From Auanema rhodensis (lineage: Eukaryota > Nematoda > Chromadorea > Rhabditida > Rhabditidae): a stretch of 64,000 bases of DNA. This document shows positions 1-14,000 of the stretch, piece by piece. Below the pieces are notes generated by a model. The model saw nothing but the letters and a program-made list of their open reading frames with translations, was not told where the DNA came from and did not search any database. The first letter of the stretch is position 1, and each line of letters opens with the position of its first letter. Where the stretch lies: assembly GCA_964057225.1 (NCBI GenBank), contig OZ059900.1:19545638-19609637 (forward strand), given 5' to 3'. Both the position numbers and the translations under genes were made by a program.

Positions 1-342
1 TACAAAAACACAGTATTTCCCATGAGAAATATTTTATTATGCTGGAAAACCAGTTTTTGGAAATTTCGCTGTAAACAAGGTTTTGACTTACGATTTCATG
101 TGTTCAAACTCATGCAATGTCAATGAAACCTAGCTCAAAATTGTTCGTACAACGTCTAGTTCCACTTTCACGACAAAAAAACAGGGGTTAGAAAATTAAG
201 GAAATTAGCATATTCTGAGGGCACGCCCCTTATGGCTAATATTGATTAAATCGATTTTTGTTCATATGAGTCGTCAAATGCAACGAATTTCAGCGTGTTA
301 CATACTAAAATGAAGCATTTTACATGCTGAACACTAGAAAAA
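1..342 (+). repeat. Reference 342-bp monomer and its map of variable sites
   Basis: Hand count gives 116 G+C of 342 (about 34%). Phase 1 is the t of tacaaaaacacag. Recurrent variants by phase: 16 and 18 T to A (tatttccc to taataccc); 19 or 20 C to T; 131 T to C (cctagc to cccagc); 146/147 cg to aa, cc or tg; 153 C to T, always with the aa form; 158 A to G (ctag to ctgg); 161 T to C (agttcc to agtccc, right part only); 175 A to T, with or without three extra A; 202 A to G (aaggaa to aaggga, right part only); 229 C to T and 230 T to C next to gcacgccc; 321 T to C (ttttac to tttcac). Invariant landmarks include the palindrome aaatcgattt and the G+C-rich gggcacgccc. No split into half-length subunits is visible, so 342 bp looks like the true unit. 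Confidence 0.95.
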
Positions 343-2052
343 TACAAAAACACAGTATTTCCCATGAGAAATATTTTATTATGCTGGAAAACCAGTTTTT
401 GGAAATTTCGCTGTAAACAAGGTTTTGACTTACGATTTCATGTGTTCAAACTCATGCAATGTCAATGAAACCTAGCTCAAAATTGTTCCTACAACGTCTA
501 GTTCCACTTTCACGACAAAAAAACAGGGGTTAGAAAATTAAGGAAATTAGCATATTCTGAGGGCACGCCCTTTATGGCTAATATTGATTAAATCGATTTT
601 TGTTCATATGAGTCGTCAAATGCAACGAATTTCAGCGTGTTACATACTAAAATGAAGCATTTCACATGCTGAACACTAGAAAAATACAAAAACACAGTAA
701 TACCCATGAGAAATATTTTATTATGCTGGAAAACCAGTTTTTGGAAATTTCGCTGTAAACAAGGTTTTGACTTACGATTTCATGTGTTCAAACTCATGCA
801 ATGTCAATGAAACCTAGCTCAAAATTGTTCGTACAACGTCTGGTTCCACTTTCACGACAAAAAAACAGGGGTTAGAAAATTAAGGAAATTAGCATATTCT
901 GAGGGCACGCCCCTTATGGCTAATATTGATTAAATCGATTTTTGTTCATATGAGTCGTCAAATGCAACGAATTTCAGCGTGTTACATACTAAAATGAAGC
1001 ATTTTACATGCTGAACACTAGAAAAATACAAAAACACAGTATTTCCCATGAGAAATATTTTATTATGCTGGAAAACCAGTTTTTGGAAATTTCGCTGTAA
1101 ACAAGGTTTTGACTTACGATTTCATGTGTTCAAACTCATGCAATGTCAATGAAACCTAGCTCAAAATTGTTCGTACAACGTCTAGTTCCACTTTCACGAC
1201 AAAAAAACAGGGGTTAGAAAATTAAGGAAATTAGCATATTCTGAGGGCACGCCCCTTATGGCTAATATTGATTAAATCGATTTTTGTTCATATGAGTCGT
1301 CAAATGCAACGAATTTCAGCGTGTTACATACTAAAATGAAGCATTTTACATGCTGAACACTAGAAAAATACAAAAACACAGTAATACCCATGAGAAATAT
1401 TTTATTATGCTGGAAAACCAGTTTTTGGAAATTTCGCTGTAAACAAGGTTTTGACTTACGATTTCATGTGTTCAAACTCATGCAATGTCAATGAAACCTA
1501 GCTCAAAATTGTTAATACAATGTCTAGTTCCACTTTCACGACAAAAAAACAGGGGTTAGAAAATTAAGGAAATTAGCATATTCTGAGGGCACGCCCTTTA
1601 TGGCTAATATTGATTAAATCGATTTTTGTTCATATGAGTCGTCAAATGCAACGAATTTCAGCGTGTTACATACTAAAATGAAGCATTTTACATGCTGAAC
1701 ACTAGAAAAATACAAAAACACAGTATTTCCCATGAGAAATATTTTATTATGCTGGAAAACCAGTTTTTGGAAATTTCGCTGTAAACAAGGTTTTGACTTA
1801 CGATTTCATGTGTTCAAACTCATGCAATGTCAATGAAACCTAGCTCAAAATTGTTCGTACAACGTCTAGTTCCACTTTCACGACTAAAAAACAGGGGTTA
1901 GAAAATTAAGGAAATTAGCATATTCTGAGGGCACGCCCCTTATGGCTAATATTGATTAAATCGATTTTTGTTCATATGAGTCGTCAAATGCAACGAATTT
2001 CAGCGTGTTACATACTAAAATGAAGCATTTCACATGCTGAACACTAGAAAAA

Positions 2053-5000
2053 TACAAAAACACAGTATTTCCCATGAGAAATATTTTATTATGCTGGAAA
2101 ACCAGTTTTTGGAAATTTCGCTGTAAACAAGGTTTTGACTTACGATTTCATGTGTTCAAACTCATGCAATGTCAATGAAACCTAGCTCAAAATTGTTTGT
2201 ACAACGTCTGGTTCCACTTTCACGACTAAAAAAAAACAGGGGTTAGAAAATTAAGGAAATTAGCATATTCTGAGGGCACGCCCCTTATGGCTAATATTGA
2301 TTAAATCGATTTTTGTTCATATGAGTCGTCAAATGCAACGAATTTCAGCGTGTTACATACTAAAATGAAGCATTTTACATGCTGAACACTAGAAAAATAC
2401 AAAAACACAGTATTTCCCATGAGAAATATTTTATTATGCTGGAAAACCAGTTTTTGGAAATTTCGCTGTAAACAAGGTTTTGACTTACGATTTCATGTGT
2501 TCAAACTCATGCAATGTCAATGAAACCTAGCTCAAAATTGTTCGTACAACGTCTAGTTCCACTTTCACGACAAAAAAACAGGGGTTAGAAAATTAAGGAA
2601 ATTAGCATATTCTGAGGGCACGCCCCTTATGGCTAATATTGATTAAATCGATTTTTGTTCATATGAGTCGTCAAATGCAACGAATTTCAGCGTGTTACAT
2701 ACTAAAATGAAGCATTTTACATGCTGAACACTAGAAAAATACAAAAACACAGTAATACCCATGAGAAATATTTTATTATGCTGGAAAACCAGTTTTTGGA
2801 AATTTCGCTGTAAACAAGGTTTTGACTTACGATTTCATGTGTTCAAACTCATGCAATGTCAATGAAACCTAGCTCAAAATTGTTAATACAATGTCTAGTT
2901 CCACTTTCACGACAAAAAAACAGGGGTTAGAAAATTAAGGAAATTAGCATATTCTGAGGGCACGCCCTTTATGGCTAATATTGATTAAATCGATTTTTGT
3001 TCATATGAGTCGTCAAATGCAACGAATTTCAGCGTGTTACATACTAAAATGAAGCATTTTACATGCTGAACACTAGAAAAATACAAAAACACAGTATTTC
3101 CCATGAGAAATATTTTATTATGCTGGAAAACCAGTTTTTGGAAATTTCGCTGTAAACAAGGTTTTGACTTACGATTTCATGTGTTCAAACTCATGCAATG
3201 TCAATGAAACTTAGCTCAAAATTGTTCCTACAACGTCTAGTTCCACTTTCACGACAAAAAAACAGGGGTTAGAAAATTAAGGAAATTAGCATATTCTGAG
3301 GGCACGCCCTTTATGGCTAATATTGATTAAATCGATTTTTGTTCATATGAGTCGTCAAATGCAACGAATTTCAGCGTGTTACATACTAAAATGAAGCATT
3401 TTACATGCTGAACACTAGAAAAATACAAAAACACAGTATTTCCCATGAGAAATATTTTATTATGCTGGAAAACCAGTTTTTGGAAATTTCGCTGTAAACA
3501 AGGTTTTGACTTACGATTTCATGTGTTCAAACTCATGCAATGTCAATGAAACCTAGCTCAAAATTGTTCGTACAACGTCTAGTTCCACTTTCACGACAAA
3601 AAAACAGGGGTTAGAAAATTAAGGAAATTAGCATATTCTGAGGGCACGCCCCCTATGGCTAATATTGATTAAATCGATTTTTGTTCATATGAGTCGTCAA
3701 ATGCAACGAATTTCAGCGTGTTACATACTAAAATGAAGCATTTTACATGCTGAACACTAGAAAAATACAAAAACACAGTATTTCCCATGAGAAATATTTT
3801 ATTATGCTGGAAAACCAGTTTTTGGAAATTTCGCTGTAAACAAGGTTTTGACTTACGATTTCATGTGTTCAAACTCATGCAATGTCAATGAAACCTAGCT
3901 CAAAATTGTTCCTACAACGTCTAGTTCCACTTTCACGACAAAAAAACAGGGGTTAGAAAATTAAGGAAATTAGCATATTCTGAGGGCACGCCCTTTATGG
4001 CTAATATTGATTAAATCGATTTTTGTTCATATGAGTCGTCAAATGCAACGAATTTCAGCGTGTTACATACTAAAATGAAGCATTTCACATGCTGAACACT
4101 AGAAAAATACAAAAACACAGTAATACCCATGAGAAATATTTTATTATGCTGGAAAACCAGTTTTTGGAAATTTCGCTGTAAACAAGGTTTTGACTTACGA
4201 TTTCATGTGTTCAAACTCATGCAATGTCAATGAAACCTAGCTCAAAATTGTTCGTACAACGTCTGGTTCCACTTTCACGACAAAAAAACAGGGGTTAGAA
4301 AATTAAGGAAATTAGCATATTCTGAGGGCACGCCCCTTATGGCTAATATTGATTAAATCGATTTTTGTTCATATGAGTCGTCAAATGCAACGAATTTCAG
4401 CGTGTTACATACTAAAATGAAGCATTTCACATGCTGAACACTAGAAAAATACAAAAACACAGTATTTCCCATGAGAAATATTTTATTATGCTGGAAAACC
4501 AGTTTTTGGAAATTTCGCTGTAAACAAGGTTTTGACTTACGATTTCATGTGTTCAAACTCATGCAATGTCAATGAAACCTAGCTCAAAATTGTTCGTACA
4601 ACGTCTAGTTCCACTTTCACGACAAAAAAACAGGGGTTAGAAAATTAAGGAAATTAGCATATTCTGAGGGCACGCCCCTTATGGCTAATATTGATTAAAT
4701 CGATTTTTGTTCATATGAGTCGTCAAATGCAACGAATTTCAGCGTGTTACATACTAAAATGAAGCATTTTACATGCTGAACACTAGAAAAATACAAAAAC
4801 ACAGTATTTCCCATGAGAAATATTTTATTATGCTGGAAAACCAGTTTTTGGAAATTTCGCTGTAAACAAGGTTTTGACTTACGATTTCATGTGTTCAAAC
4901 TCATGCAATGTCAATGAAACCTAGCTCAAAATTGTTCCTACAACGTCTAGTTCCACTTTCACGACAAAAAAACAGGGGTTAGAAAATTAAGGAAATTAGC

Positions 5001-8000
5001 ATATTCTGAGGGCACGCCCTTTATGGCTAATATTGATTAAATCGATTTTTGTTCATATGAGTCGTCAAATGCAACGAATTTCAGCGTGTTACATACTAAA
5101 ATGAAGCATTTCACATGCTGAACACTAGAAAAATACAAAAACACAGTAATACCCATGAGAAATATTTTATTATGCTGGAAAACCAGTTTTTGGAAATTTC
5201 GCTGTAAACAAGGTTTTGACTTACGATTTCATGTGTTCAAACTCATGCAATGTCAATGAAACCTAGCTCAAAATTGTTCGTACAACGTCTGGTTCCACTT
5301 TCACGACAAAAAAACAGGGGTTAGAAAATTAAGGAAATTAGCATATTCTGAGGGCACGCCCCTTATGGCTAATATTGATTAAATCGATTTTTGTTCATAT
5401 GAGTCGTCAAATGCAACGAATTTCAGCGTGTTACATACTAAAATGAAGCATTTTACATGCTGAACACTAGAAAAATACAAAAACACAGTATTTCCCATGA
5501 GAAATATTTTATTATGCTGGAAAACCAGTTTTTGGAAATTTCGCTGTAAACAAGGTTTTGACTTACGATTTCATGTGTTCAAACTCATGCAATGTCAATG
5601 AAACCTAGCTCAAAATTGTTCGTACAACGTCTAGTTCCACTTTCACGACAAAAAAACAGGGGTTAGAAAATTAAGGAAATTAGCATATTCTGAGGGCACG
5701 CCCCTTATGGCTAATATTGATTAAATCGATTTTTGTTCATATGAGTCGTCAAATGCAACGAATTTCAGCGTGTTACATACTAAAATGAAGCATTTCACAT
5801 GCTGAACACTAGAAAAATACAAAAACACAGTATTTCCCATGAGAAATATTTTATTATGCTGGAAAACCAGTTTTTGGAAATTTCGCTGTAAACAAGGTTT
5901 TGACTTACGATTTCATGTGTTCAAACTCATGCAATGTCAATGAAACCTAGCTCAAAATTGTTCGTACAACGTCTGGTTCCACTTTCACGACTAAAAAAAA
6001 ACAGGGGTTAGAAAATTAAGGAAATTAGCATATTCTGAGGGCACGCCCCTTATGGCTAATATTGATTAAATCGATTTTTGTTCATATGAGTCGTCAAATG
6101 CAACGAATTTCAGCGTGTTACATACTAAAATGAAGCATTTTACATGCTGAACACTAGAAAAATACAAAAACACAGTATTTCCCATGAGAAATATTTTATT
6201 ATGCTGGAAAACCAGTTTTTGGAAATTTCGCTGTAAACAAGGTTTTGACTTACGATTTCATGTGTTCAAACTCATGCAATGTCAATGAAACCTAGCTCAA
6301 AATTGTTCGTACAACGTCTAGTTCCACTTTCACGACAAAAAAACAGGGGTTAGAAAATTAAGGAAATTAGCATATTCTGAGGGCACGCCCCCTATGGCTA
6401 ATATTGATTAAATCGATTTTTGTTCATATGAGTCGTCAAATGCAACGAATTTCAGCGTGTTACATACTAAAATGAAGCATTTTACATGCTGAACACTAGA
6501 AAAATACAAAAACACAGTATTTCCCATGAGAAATATTTTATTATGCTGGAAAACCAGTTTTTGGAAATTTCGCTGTAAACAAGGTTTTGACTTACGATTT
6601 CATGTGTTCAAACTCATGCAATGTCAATGAAACCTAGCTCAAAATTGTTCCTACAACGTCTAGTTCCACTTTCACGACAAAAAAACAGGGGTTAGAAAAT
6701 TAAGGAAATTAGCATATTCTGAGGGCACGCCCTTTATGGCTAATATTGATTAAATCGATTTTTGTTCATATGAGTCGTCAAATGCAACGAATTTCAGCGT
6801 GTTACATACTAAAATGAAGCATTTCACATGCTGAACACTAGAAAAATACAAAAACACAGTAATACCCATGAGAAATATTTTATTATGCTGGAAAACCAGT
6901 TTTTGGAAATTTCGCTGTAAACAAGGTTTTGACTTACGATTTCATGTGTTCAAACTCATGCAATGTCAATGAAACCTAGCTCAAAATTGTTTGTACAACG
7001 TCTGGTTCCACTTTCACGACTAAAAAAAAACAGGGGTTAGAAAATTAAGGAAATTAGCATATTCTGAGGGCACGCCCCTTATGGCTAATATTGATTAAAT
7101 CGATTTTTGTTCATATGAGTCGTCAAATGCAACGAATTTCAGCGTGTTACATACTAAAATGAAGCATTTTACATGCTGAACACTAGAAAAATACAAAAAC
7201 ACAGTATTTCCCATGAGAAATATTTTATTATGCTGGAAAACCAGTTTTTGGAAATTTCGCTGTAAACAAGGTTTTGACTTACGATTTCATGTGTTCAAAC
7301 TCATGCAATGTCAATGAAACCTAGCTCAAAATTGTTCCTACAACGTCTAGTTCCACTTTCACGACAAAAAAACAGGGGTTAGAAAATTAAGGAAATTAGC
7401 ATATTCTGAGGGCACGCCCTTTATGGCTAATATTGATTAAATCGATTTTTGTTCATATGAGTCGTCAAATGCAACGAATTTCAGCGTGTTACATACTAAA
7501 ATGAAGCATTTCACATGCTGAACACTAGAAAAATACAAAAACACAGTAATACCCATGAGAAATATTTTATTATGCTGGAAAACCAGTTTTTGGAAATTTC
7601 GCTGTAAACAAGGTTTTGACTTACGATTTCATGTGTTCAAACTCATGCAATGTCAATGAAACCTAGCTCAAAATTGTTCGTACAACGTCTGGTTCCACTT
7701 TCACGACAAAAAAACAGGGGTTAGAAAATTAAGGAAATTAGCATATTCTGAGGGCACGCCCCTTATGGCTAATATTGATTAAATCGATTTTTGTTCATAT
7801 GAGTCGTCAAATGCAACGAATTTCAGCGTGTTACATACTAAAATGAAGCATTTTACATGCTGAACACTAGAAAAATACAAAAACACAGTATTTCCCATGA
7901 GAAATATTTTATTATGCTGGAAAACCAGTTTTTGGAAATTTCGCTGTAAACAAGGTTTTGACTTACGATTTCATGTGTTCAAACTCATGCAATGTCAATG

Positions 8001-11000
8001 AAACCTAGCTCAAAATTGTTCGTACAACGTCTAGTTCCACTTTCACGACAAAAAAACAGGGGTTAGAAAATTAAGGAAATTAGCATATTCTGAGGGCACG
8101 CCCCTTATGGCTAATATTGATTAAATCGATTTTTGTTCATATGAGTCGTCAAATGCAACGAATTTCAGCGTGTTACATACTAAAATGAAGCATTTCACAT
8201 GCTGAACACTAGAAAAATACAAAAACACAGTATTTCCCATGAGAAATATTTTATTATGCTGGAAAACCAGTTTTTGGAAATTTCGCTGTAAACAAGGTTT
8301 TGACTTACGATTTCATGTGTTCAAACTCATGCAATGTCAATGAAACCTAGCTCAAAATTGTTCGTACAACGTCTGGTTCCACTTTCACGACTAAAAAAAA
8401 ACAGGGGTTAGAAAATTAAGGAAATTAGCATATTCTGAGGGCACGCCCCTTATGGCTAATATTGATTAAATCGATTTTTGTTCATATGAGTCGTCAAATG
8501 CAACGAATTTCAGCGTGTTACATACTAAAATGAAGCATTTTACATGCTGAACACTAGAAAAATACAAAAACACAGTATTTCCCATGAGAAATATTTTATT
8601 ATGCTGGAAAACCAGTTTTTGGAAATTTCGCTGTAAACAAGGTTTTGACTTACGATTTCATGTGTTCAAACTCATGCAATGTCAATGAAACCTAGCTCAA
8701 AATTGTTCGTACAACGTCTAGTTCCACTTTCACGACAAAAAAACAGGGGTTAGAAAATTAAGGAAATTAGCATATTCTGAGGGCACGCCCCCTATGGCTA
8801 ATATTGATTAAATCGATTTTTGTTCATATGAGTCGTCAAATGCAACGAATTTCAGCGTGTTACATACTAAAATGAAGCATTTTACATGCTGAACACTAGA
8901 AAAATACAAAAACACAGTATTTCCCATGAGAAATATTTTATTATGCTGGAAAACCAGTTTTTGGAAATTTCGCTGTAAACAAGGTTTTGACTTACGATTT
9001 CATGTGTTCAAACTCATGCAATGTCAATGAAACCTAGCTCAAAATTGTTCCTACAACGTCTAGTTCCACTTTCACGACAAAAAAACAGGGGTTAGAAAAT
9101 TAAGGAAATTAGCATATTCTGAGGGCACGCCCTTTATGGCTAATATTGATTAAATCGATTTTTGTTCATATGAGTCGTCAAATGCAACGAATTTCAGCGT
9201 GTTACATACTAAAATGAAGCATTTCACATGCTGAACACTAGAAAAATACAAAAACACAGTAATACCCATGAGAAATATTTTATTATGCTGGAAAACCAGT
9301 TTTTGGAAATTTCGCTGTAAACAAGGTTTTGACTTACGATTTCATGTGTTCAAACTCATGCAATGTCAATGAAACCTAGCTCAAAATTGTTTGTACAACG
9401 TCTGGTTCCACTTTCACGACTAAAAAAAAACAGGGGTTAGAAAATTAAGGAAATTAGCATATTCTGAGGGCACGCCCCTTATGGCTAATATTGATTAAAT
9501 CGATTTTTGTTCATATGAGTCGTCAAATGCAACGAATTTCAGCGTGTTACATACTAAAATGAAGCATTTTACATGCTGAACACTAGAAAAATACAAAAAC
9601 ACAGTATTTCCCATGAGAAATATTTTATTATGCTGGAAAACCAGTTTTTGGAAATTTCGCTGTAAACAAGGTTTTGACTTACGATTTCATGTGTTCAAAC
9701 TCATGCAATGTCAATGAAACCTAGCTCAAAATTGTTCGTACAACGTCTAGTTCCACTTTCACGACAAAAAAACAGAGGTTAGAAAATTAAGGAAATTAGC
9801 ATATTCTGAGGGCACGCCCCTTATGGCTAATATTGATTAAATCGATTTTTGTTCATATGAGTCGTCAAATGCAACGAATTTCAGCGTGTTACATACTAAA
9901 ATGAAGCATTTTACATGCTGAACACTAGAAAAATACAAAAACACAGTAATACCCATGAGAAATATTTTATTATGCTGGAAAACCAGTTTTTGGAAATTTC
10001 GCTGTAAACAAGGTTTTGACTTACGATTTCATGTGTTCAAACTCATGCAATGTCAATGAAACCTAGCTCAAAATTGTTAATACAATGTCTAGTTCCACTT
10101 TCACGACAAAAAAACAGGGGTTAGAAAATTAAGGAAATTAGCATATTCTGAGGGCACGCCCTTTATGGCTAATATTGATTAAATCGATTTTTGTTCATAT
10201 GAGTCGTCAAATGCAACGAATTTCAGCGTGTTACATACTAAAATGAAGCATTTTACATGCTGAACACTAGAAAAATACAAAAACACAGTATTTCCCATGA
10301 GAAATATTTTATTATGCTGGAAAACCAGTTTTTGGAAATTTCGCTGTAAACAAGGTTTTGACTTACGATTTCATGTGTTCAAACTCATGCAATGTCAATG
10401 AAACCTAGCTCAAAATTGTTCCTACAACGTCTAGTTCCACTTTCACGACAAAAAAACAGGGGTTAGAAAATTAAGGAAATTAGCATATTCTGAGGGCACG
10501 CCCTTTATGGCTAATATTGATTAAATCGATTTTTGTTCATATGAGTCGTCAAATGCAACGAATTTCAGCGTGTTACATACTAAAATGAAGCATTTTACAT
10601 GCTGAACACTAGAAAAATACAAAAACACAGTATTTCCCATGAGAAATATTTTATTATGCTGGAAAACCAGTTTTTGGAAATTTCGCTGTAAACAAGGTTT
10701 TGACTTACGATTTCATGTGTTCAAACTCATGCAATGTCAATGAAACCTAGCTCAAAATTGTTCGTACAACGTCTAGTTCCACTTTCACGACAAAAAAACA
10801 GGGGTTAGAAAATTAAGGAAATTAGCATATTCTGAGGGCACGCCCCCTATGGCTAATATTGATTAAATCGATTTTTGTTCATATGAGTCGTCAAATGCAA
10901 CGAATTTCAGCGTGTTACATACTAAAATGAAGCATTTTACATGCTGAACACTAGAAAAATACAAAAACACAGTATTTCCCATGAGAAATATTTTATTATG

Positions 11001-14000
11001 CTGGAAAACCAGTTTTTGGAAATTTCGCTGTAAACAAGGTTTTGACTTACGATTTCATGTGTTCAAACTCATGCAATGTCAATGAAACCTAGCTCAAAAT
11101 TGTTCCTACAACGTCTAGTTCCACTTTCACGACAAAAAAACAGGGGTTAGAAAATTAAGGAAATTAGCATATTCTGAGGGCACGCCCTTTATGGCTAATA
11201 TTGATTAAATCGATTTTTGTTCATATGAGTCGTCAAATGCAACGAATTTCAGCGTGTTACATACTAAAATGAAGCATTTCACATGCTGAACACTAGAAAA
11301 ATACAAAAACACAGTAATACCCATGAGAAATATTTTATTATGCTGGAAAACCAGTTTTTGGAAATTTCGCTGTAAACAAGGTTTTGACTTACGATTTCAT
11401 GTGTTCAAACTCATGCAATGTCAATGAAACCTAGCTCAAAATTGTTCGTACAACGTCTGGTTCCACTTTCACGACAAAAAAACAGGGGTTAGAAAATTAA
11501 GGAAATTAGCATATTCTGAGGGCACGCCCCTTATGGCTAATATTGATTAAATCGATTTTTGTTCATATGAGTCGTCAAATGCAACGAATTTCAGCGTGTT
11601 ACATACTAAAATGAAGCATTTCACATGCTGAACACTAGAAAAATACAAAAACACAGTATTTCCCATGAGAAATATTTTATTATGCTGGAAAACCAGTTTT
11701 TGGAAATTTCGCTGTAAACAAGGTTTTGACTTACGATTTCATGTGTTCAAACTCATGCAATGTCAATGAAACCTAGCTCAAAATTGTTCGTACAACGTCT
11801 AGTTCCACTTTCACGACAAAAAAACAGGGGTTAGAAAATTAAGGAAATTAGCATATTCTGAGGGCACGCCCCTTATGGCTAATATTGATTAAATCGATTT
11901 TTGTTCATATGAGTCGTCAAATGCAACGAATTTCAGCGTGTTACATACTAAAATGAAGCATTTTACATGCTGAACACTAGAAAAATACAAAAACACAGTA
12001 TTTCCCATGAGAAATATTTTATTATGCTGGAAAACCAGTTTTTGGAAATTTCGCTGTAAACAAGGTTTTGACTTACGATTTCATGTGTTCAAACTCATGC
12101 AATGTCAATGAAACCTAGCTCAAAATTGTTCCTACAACGTCTAGTTCCACTTTCACGACAAAAAAACAGGGGTTAGAAAATTAAGGAAATTAGCATATTC
12201 TGAGGGCACGCCCTTTATGGCTAATATTGATTAAATCGATTTTTGTTCATATGAGTCGTCAAATGCAACGAATTTCAGCGTGTTACATACTAAAATGAAG
12301 CATTTCACATGCTGAACACTAGAAAAATACAAAAACACAGTAATACCCATGAGAAATATTTTATTATGCTGGAAAACCAGTTTTTGGAAATTTCGCTGTA
12401 AACAAGGTTTTGACTTACGATTTCATGTGTTCAAACTCATGCAATGTCAATGAAACCTAGCTCAAAATTGTTCGTACAACGTCTGGTTCCACTTTCACGA
12501 CAAAAAAACAGGGGTTAGAAAATTAAGGAAATTAGCATATTCTGAGGGCACGCCCCTTATGGCTAATATTGATTAAATCGATTTTTGTTCATATGAGTCG
12601 TCAAATGCAACGAATTTCAGCGTGTTACATACTAAAATGAAGCATTTTACATGCTGAACACTAGAAAAATACAAAAACACAGTATTTCCCATGAGAAATA
12701 TTTTATTATGCTGGAAAACCAGTTTTTGGAAATTTCGCTGTAAACAAGGTTTTGACTTACGATTTCATGTGTTCAAACTCATGCAATGTCAATGAAACCT
12801 AGCTCAAAATTGTTCGTACAACGTCTAGTTCCACTTTCACGACAAAAAAACAGGAATTAGAAAATTAAGGAAATTAGCATATTCTGAGGGCACGCCCCTT
12901 ATGGCTAATATTGATTAAATCGATTTTTGTTCATATGAGTCGTCAAATGCAACGAATTTCAGCGTGTTACATACTAAAATGAAGCATTTCACATGCTGAA
13001 CACTAGAAAAATACAAAAACACAGTATTTCCCATGAGAAATATTTTATTATGCTGGAAAACCAGTTTTTGGAAATTTCGCTGTAAACAAGGTTTTGACTT
13101 ACGATTTCATGTGTTCAAACTCATGCAATGTCAATGAAACCTAGCTCAAAATTGTTCGTACAACGTCTGGTTCCACTTTCACGACTAAAAAAAAACAGGG
13201 GTTAGAAAATTAAGGAAATTAGCATATTCTGAGGGCACGCCCCTTATGGCTAATATTGATTAAATCGATTTTTGTTCATATGAGTCGTCAAATGCAACGA
13301 ATTTCAGCGTGTTACATACTAAAATGAAGCATTTTACATGCTGAACACTAGAAAAATACAAAAACACAGTATTTCCCATGAGAAATATTTTATTATGCTG
13401 GAAAACCAGTTTTTGGAAATTTCGCTGTAAACAAGGTTTTGACTTACGATTTCATGTGTTCAAACTCATGCAATGTCAATGAAACCTAGCTCAAAATTGT
13501 TCGTACAACGTCTAGTTCCACTTTCACGACAAAAAAACAGGGGTTAGAAAATTAAGGAAATTAGCATATTCTGAGGGCACGCCCCCTATGGCTAATATTG
13601 ATTAAATCGATTTTTGTTCATATGAGTCGTCAAATGCAACGAATTTCAGCGTGTTACATACTAAAATGAAGCATTTTACATGCTGAACACTAGAAAAATA
13701 CAAAAACACAGTATTTCCCATGAGAAATATTTTATTATGCTGGAAAACCAGTTTTTGGAAATTTCGCTGTAAACAAGGTTTTGACTTACGATTTCATGTG
13801 TTCAAACTCATGCAATGTCAATGAAACCTAGCTCAAAATTGTTCCTACAACGTCTAGTTCCACTTTCACGACAAAAAAACAGGGGTTAGAAAATTAAGGA
13901 AATTAGCATATTCTGAGGGCACGCCCTTTATGGCTAATATTGATTAAATCGATTTTTGTTCATATGAGTCGTCAAATGCAACGAATTTCAGCGTGTTACA

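Noticed and set aside
40-75. aataaa motifs (minus strand in forward blocks, plus strand in inverted blocks) as polyadenylation signals.
   Set aside because: They recur in every monomer of an A+T-rich repeat and no transcript or gene is present for them to serve.
281-299. CENP-B-box-like string, on the minus strand of forward monomers: attcgttgcatttgacg.
   Set aside because: It keeps ttcg and the central a at the right spacing but matches only one of four bases of the cggg part (about six of nine core positions). In a repeat this long that is weak; not called as a binding site.
310-327. Short hairpin agcat-tttac-atgct in each monomer as a possible RNA element.
   Set aside because: Only five base pairs, with no conserved compensatory changes (the common variant is in the loop); too weak to call.
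1-342. Two half-length (171-bp) subunits like those of some centromeric satellites.
   Set aside because: The two halves of the monomer show no visible similarity; the length ratio is a coincidence.
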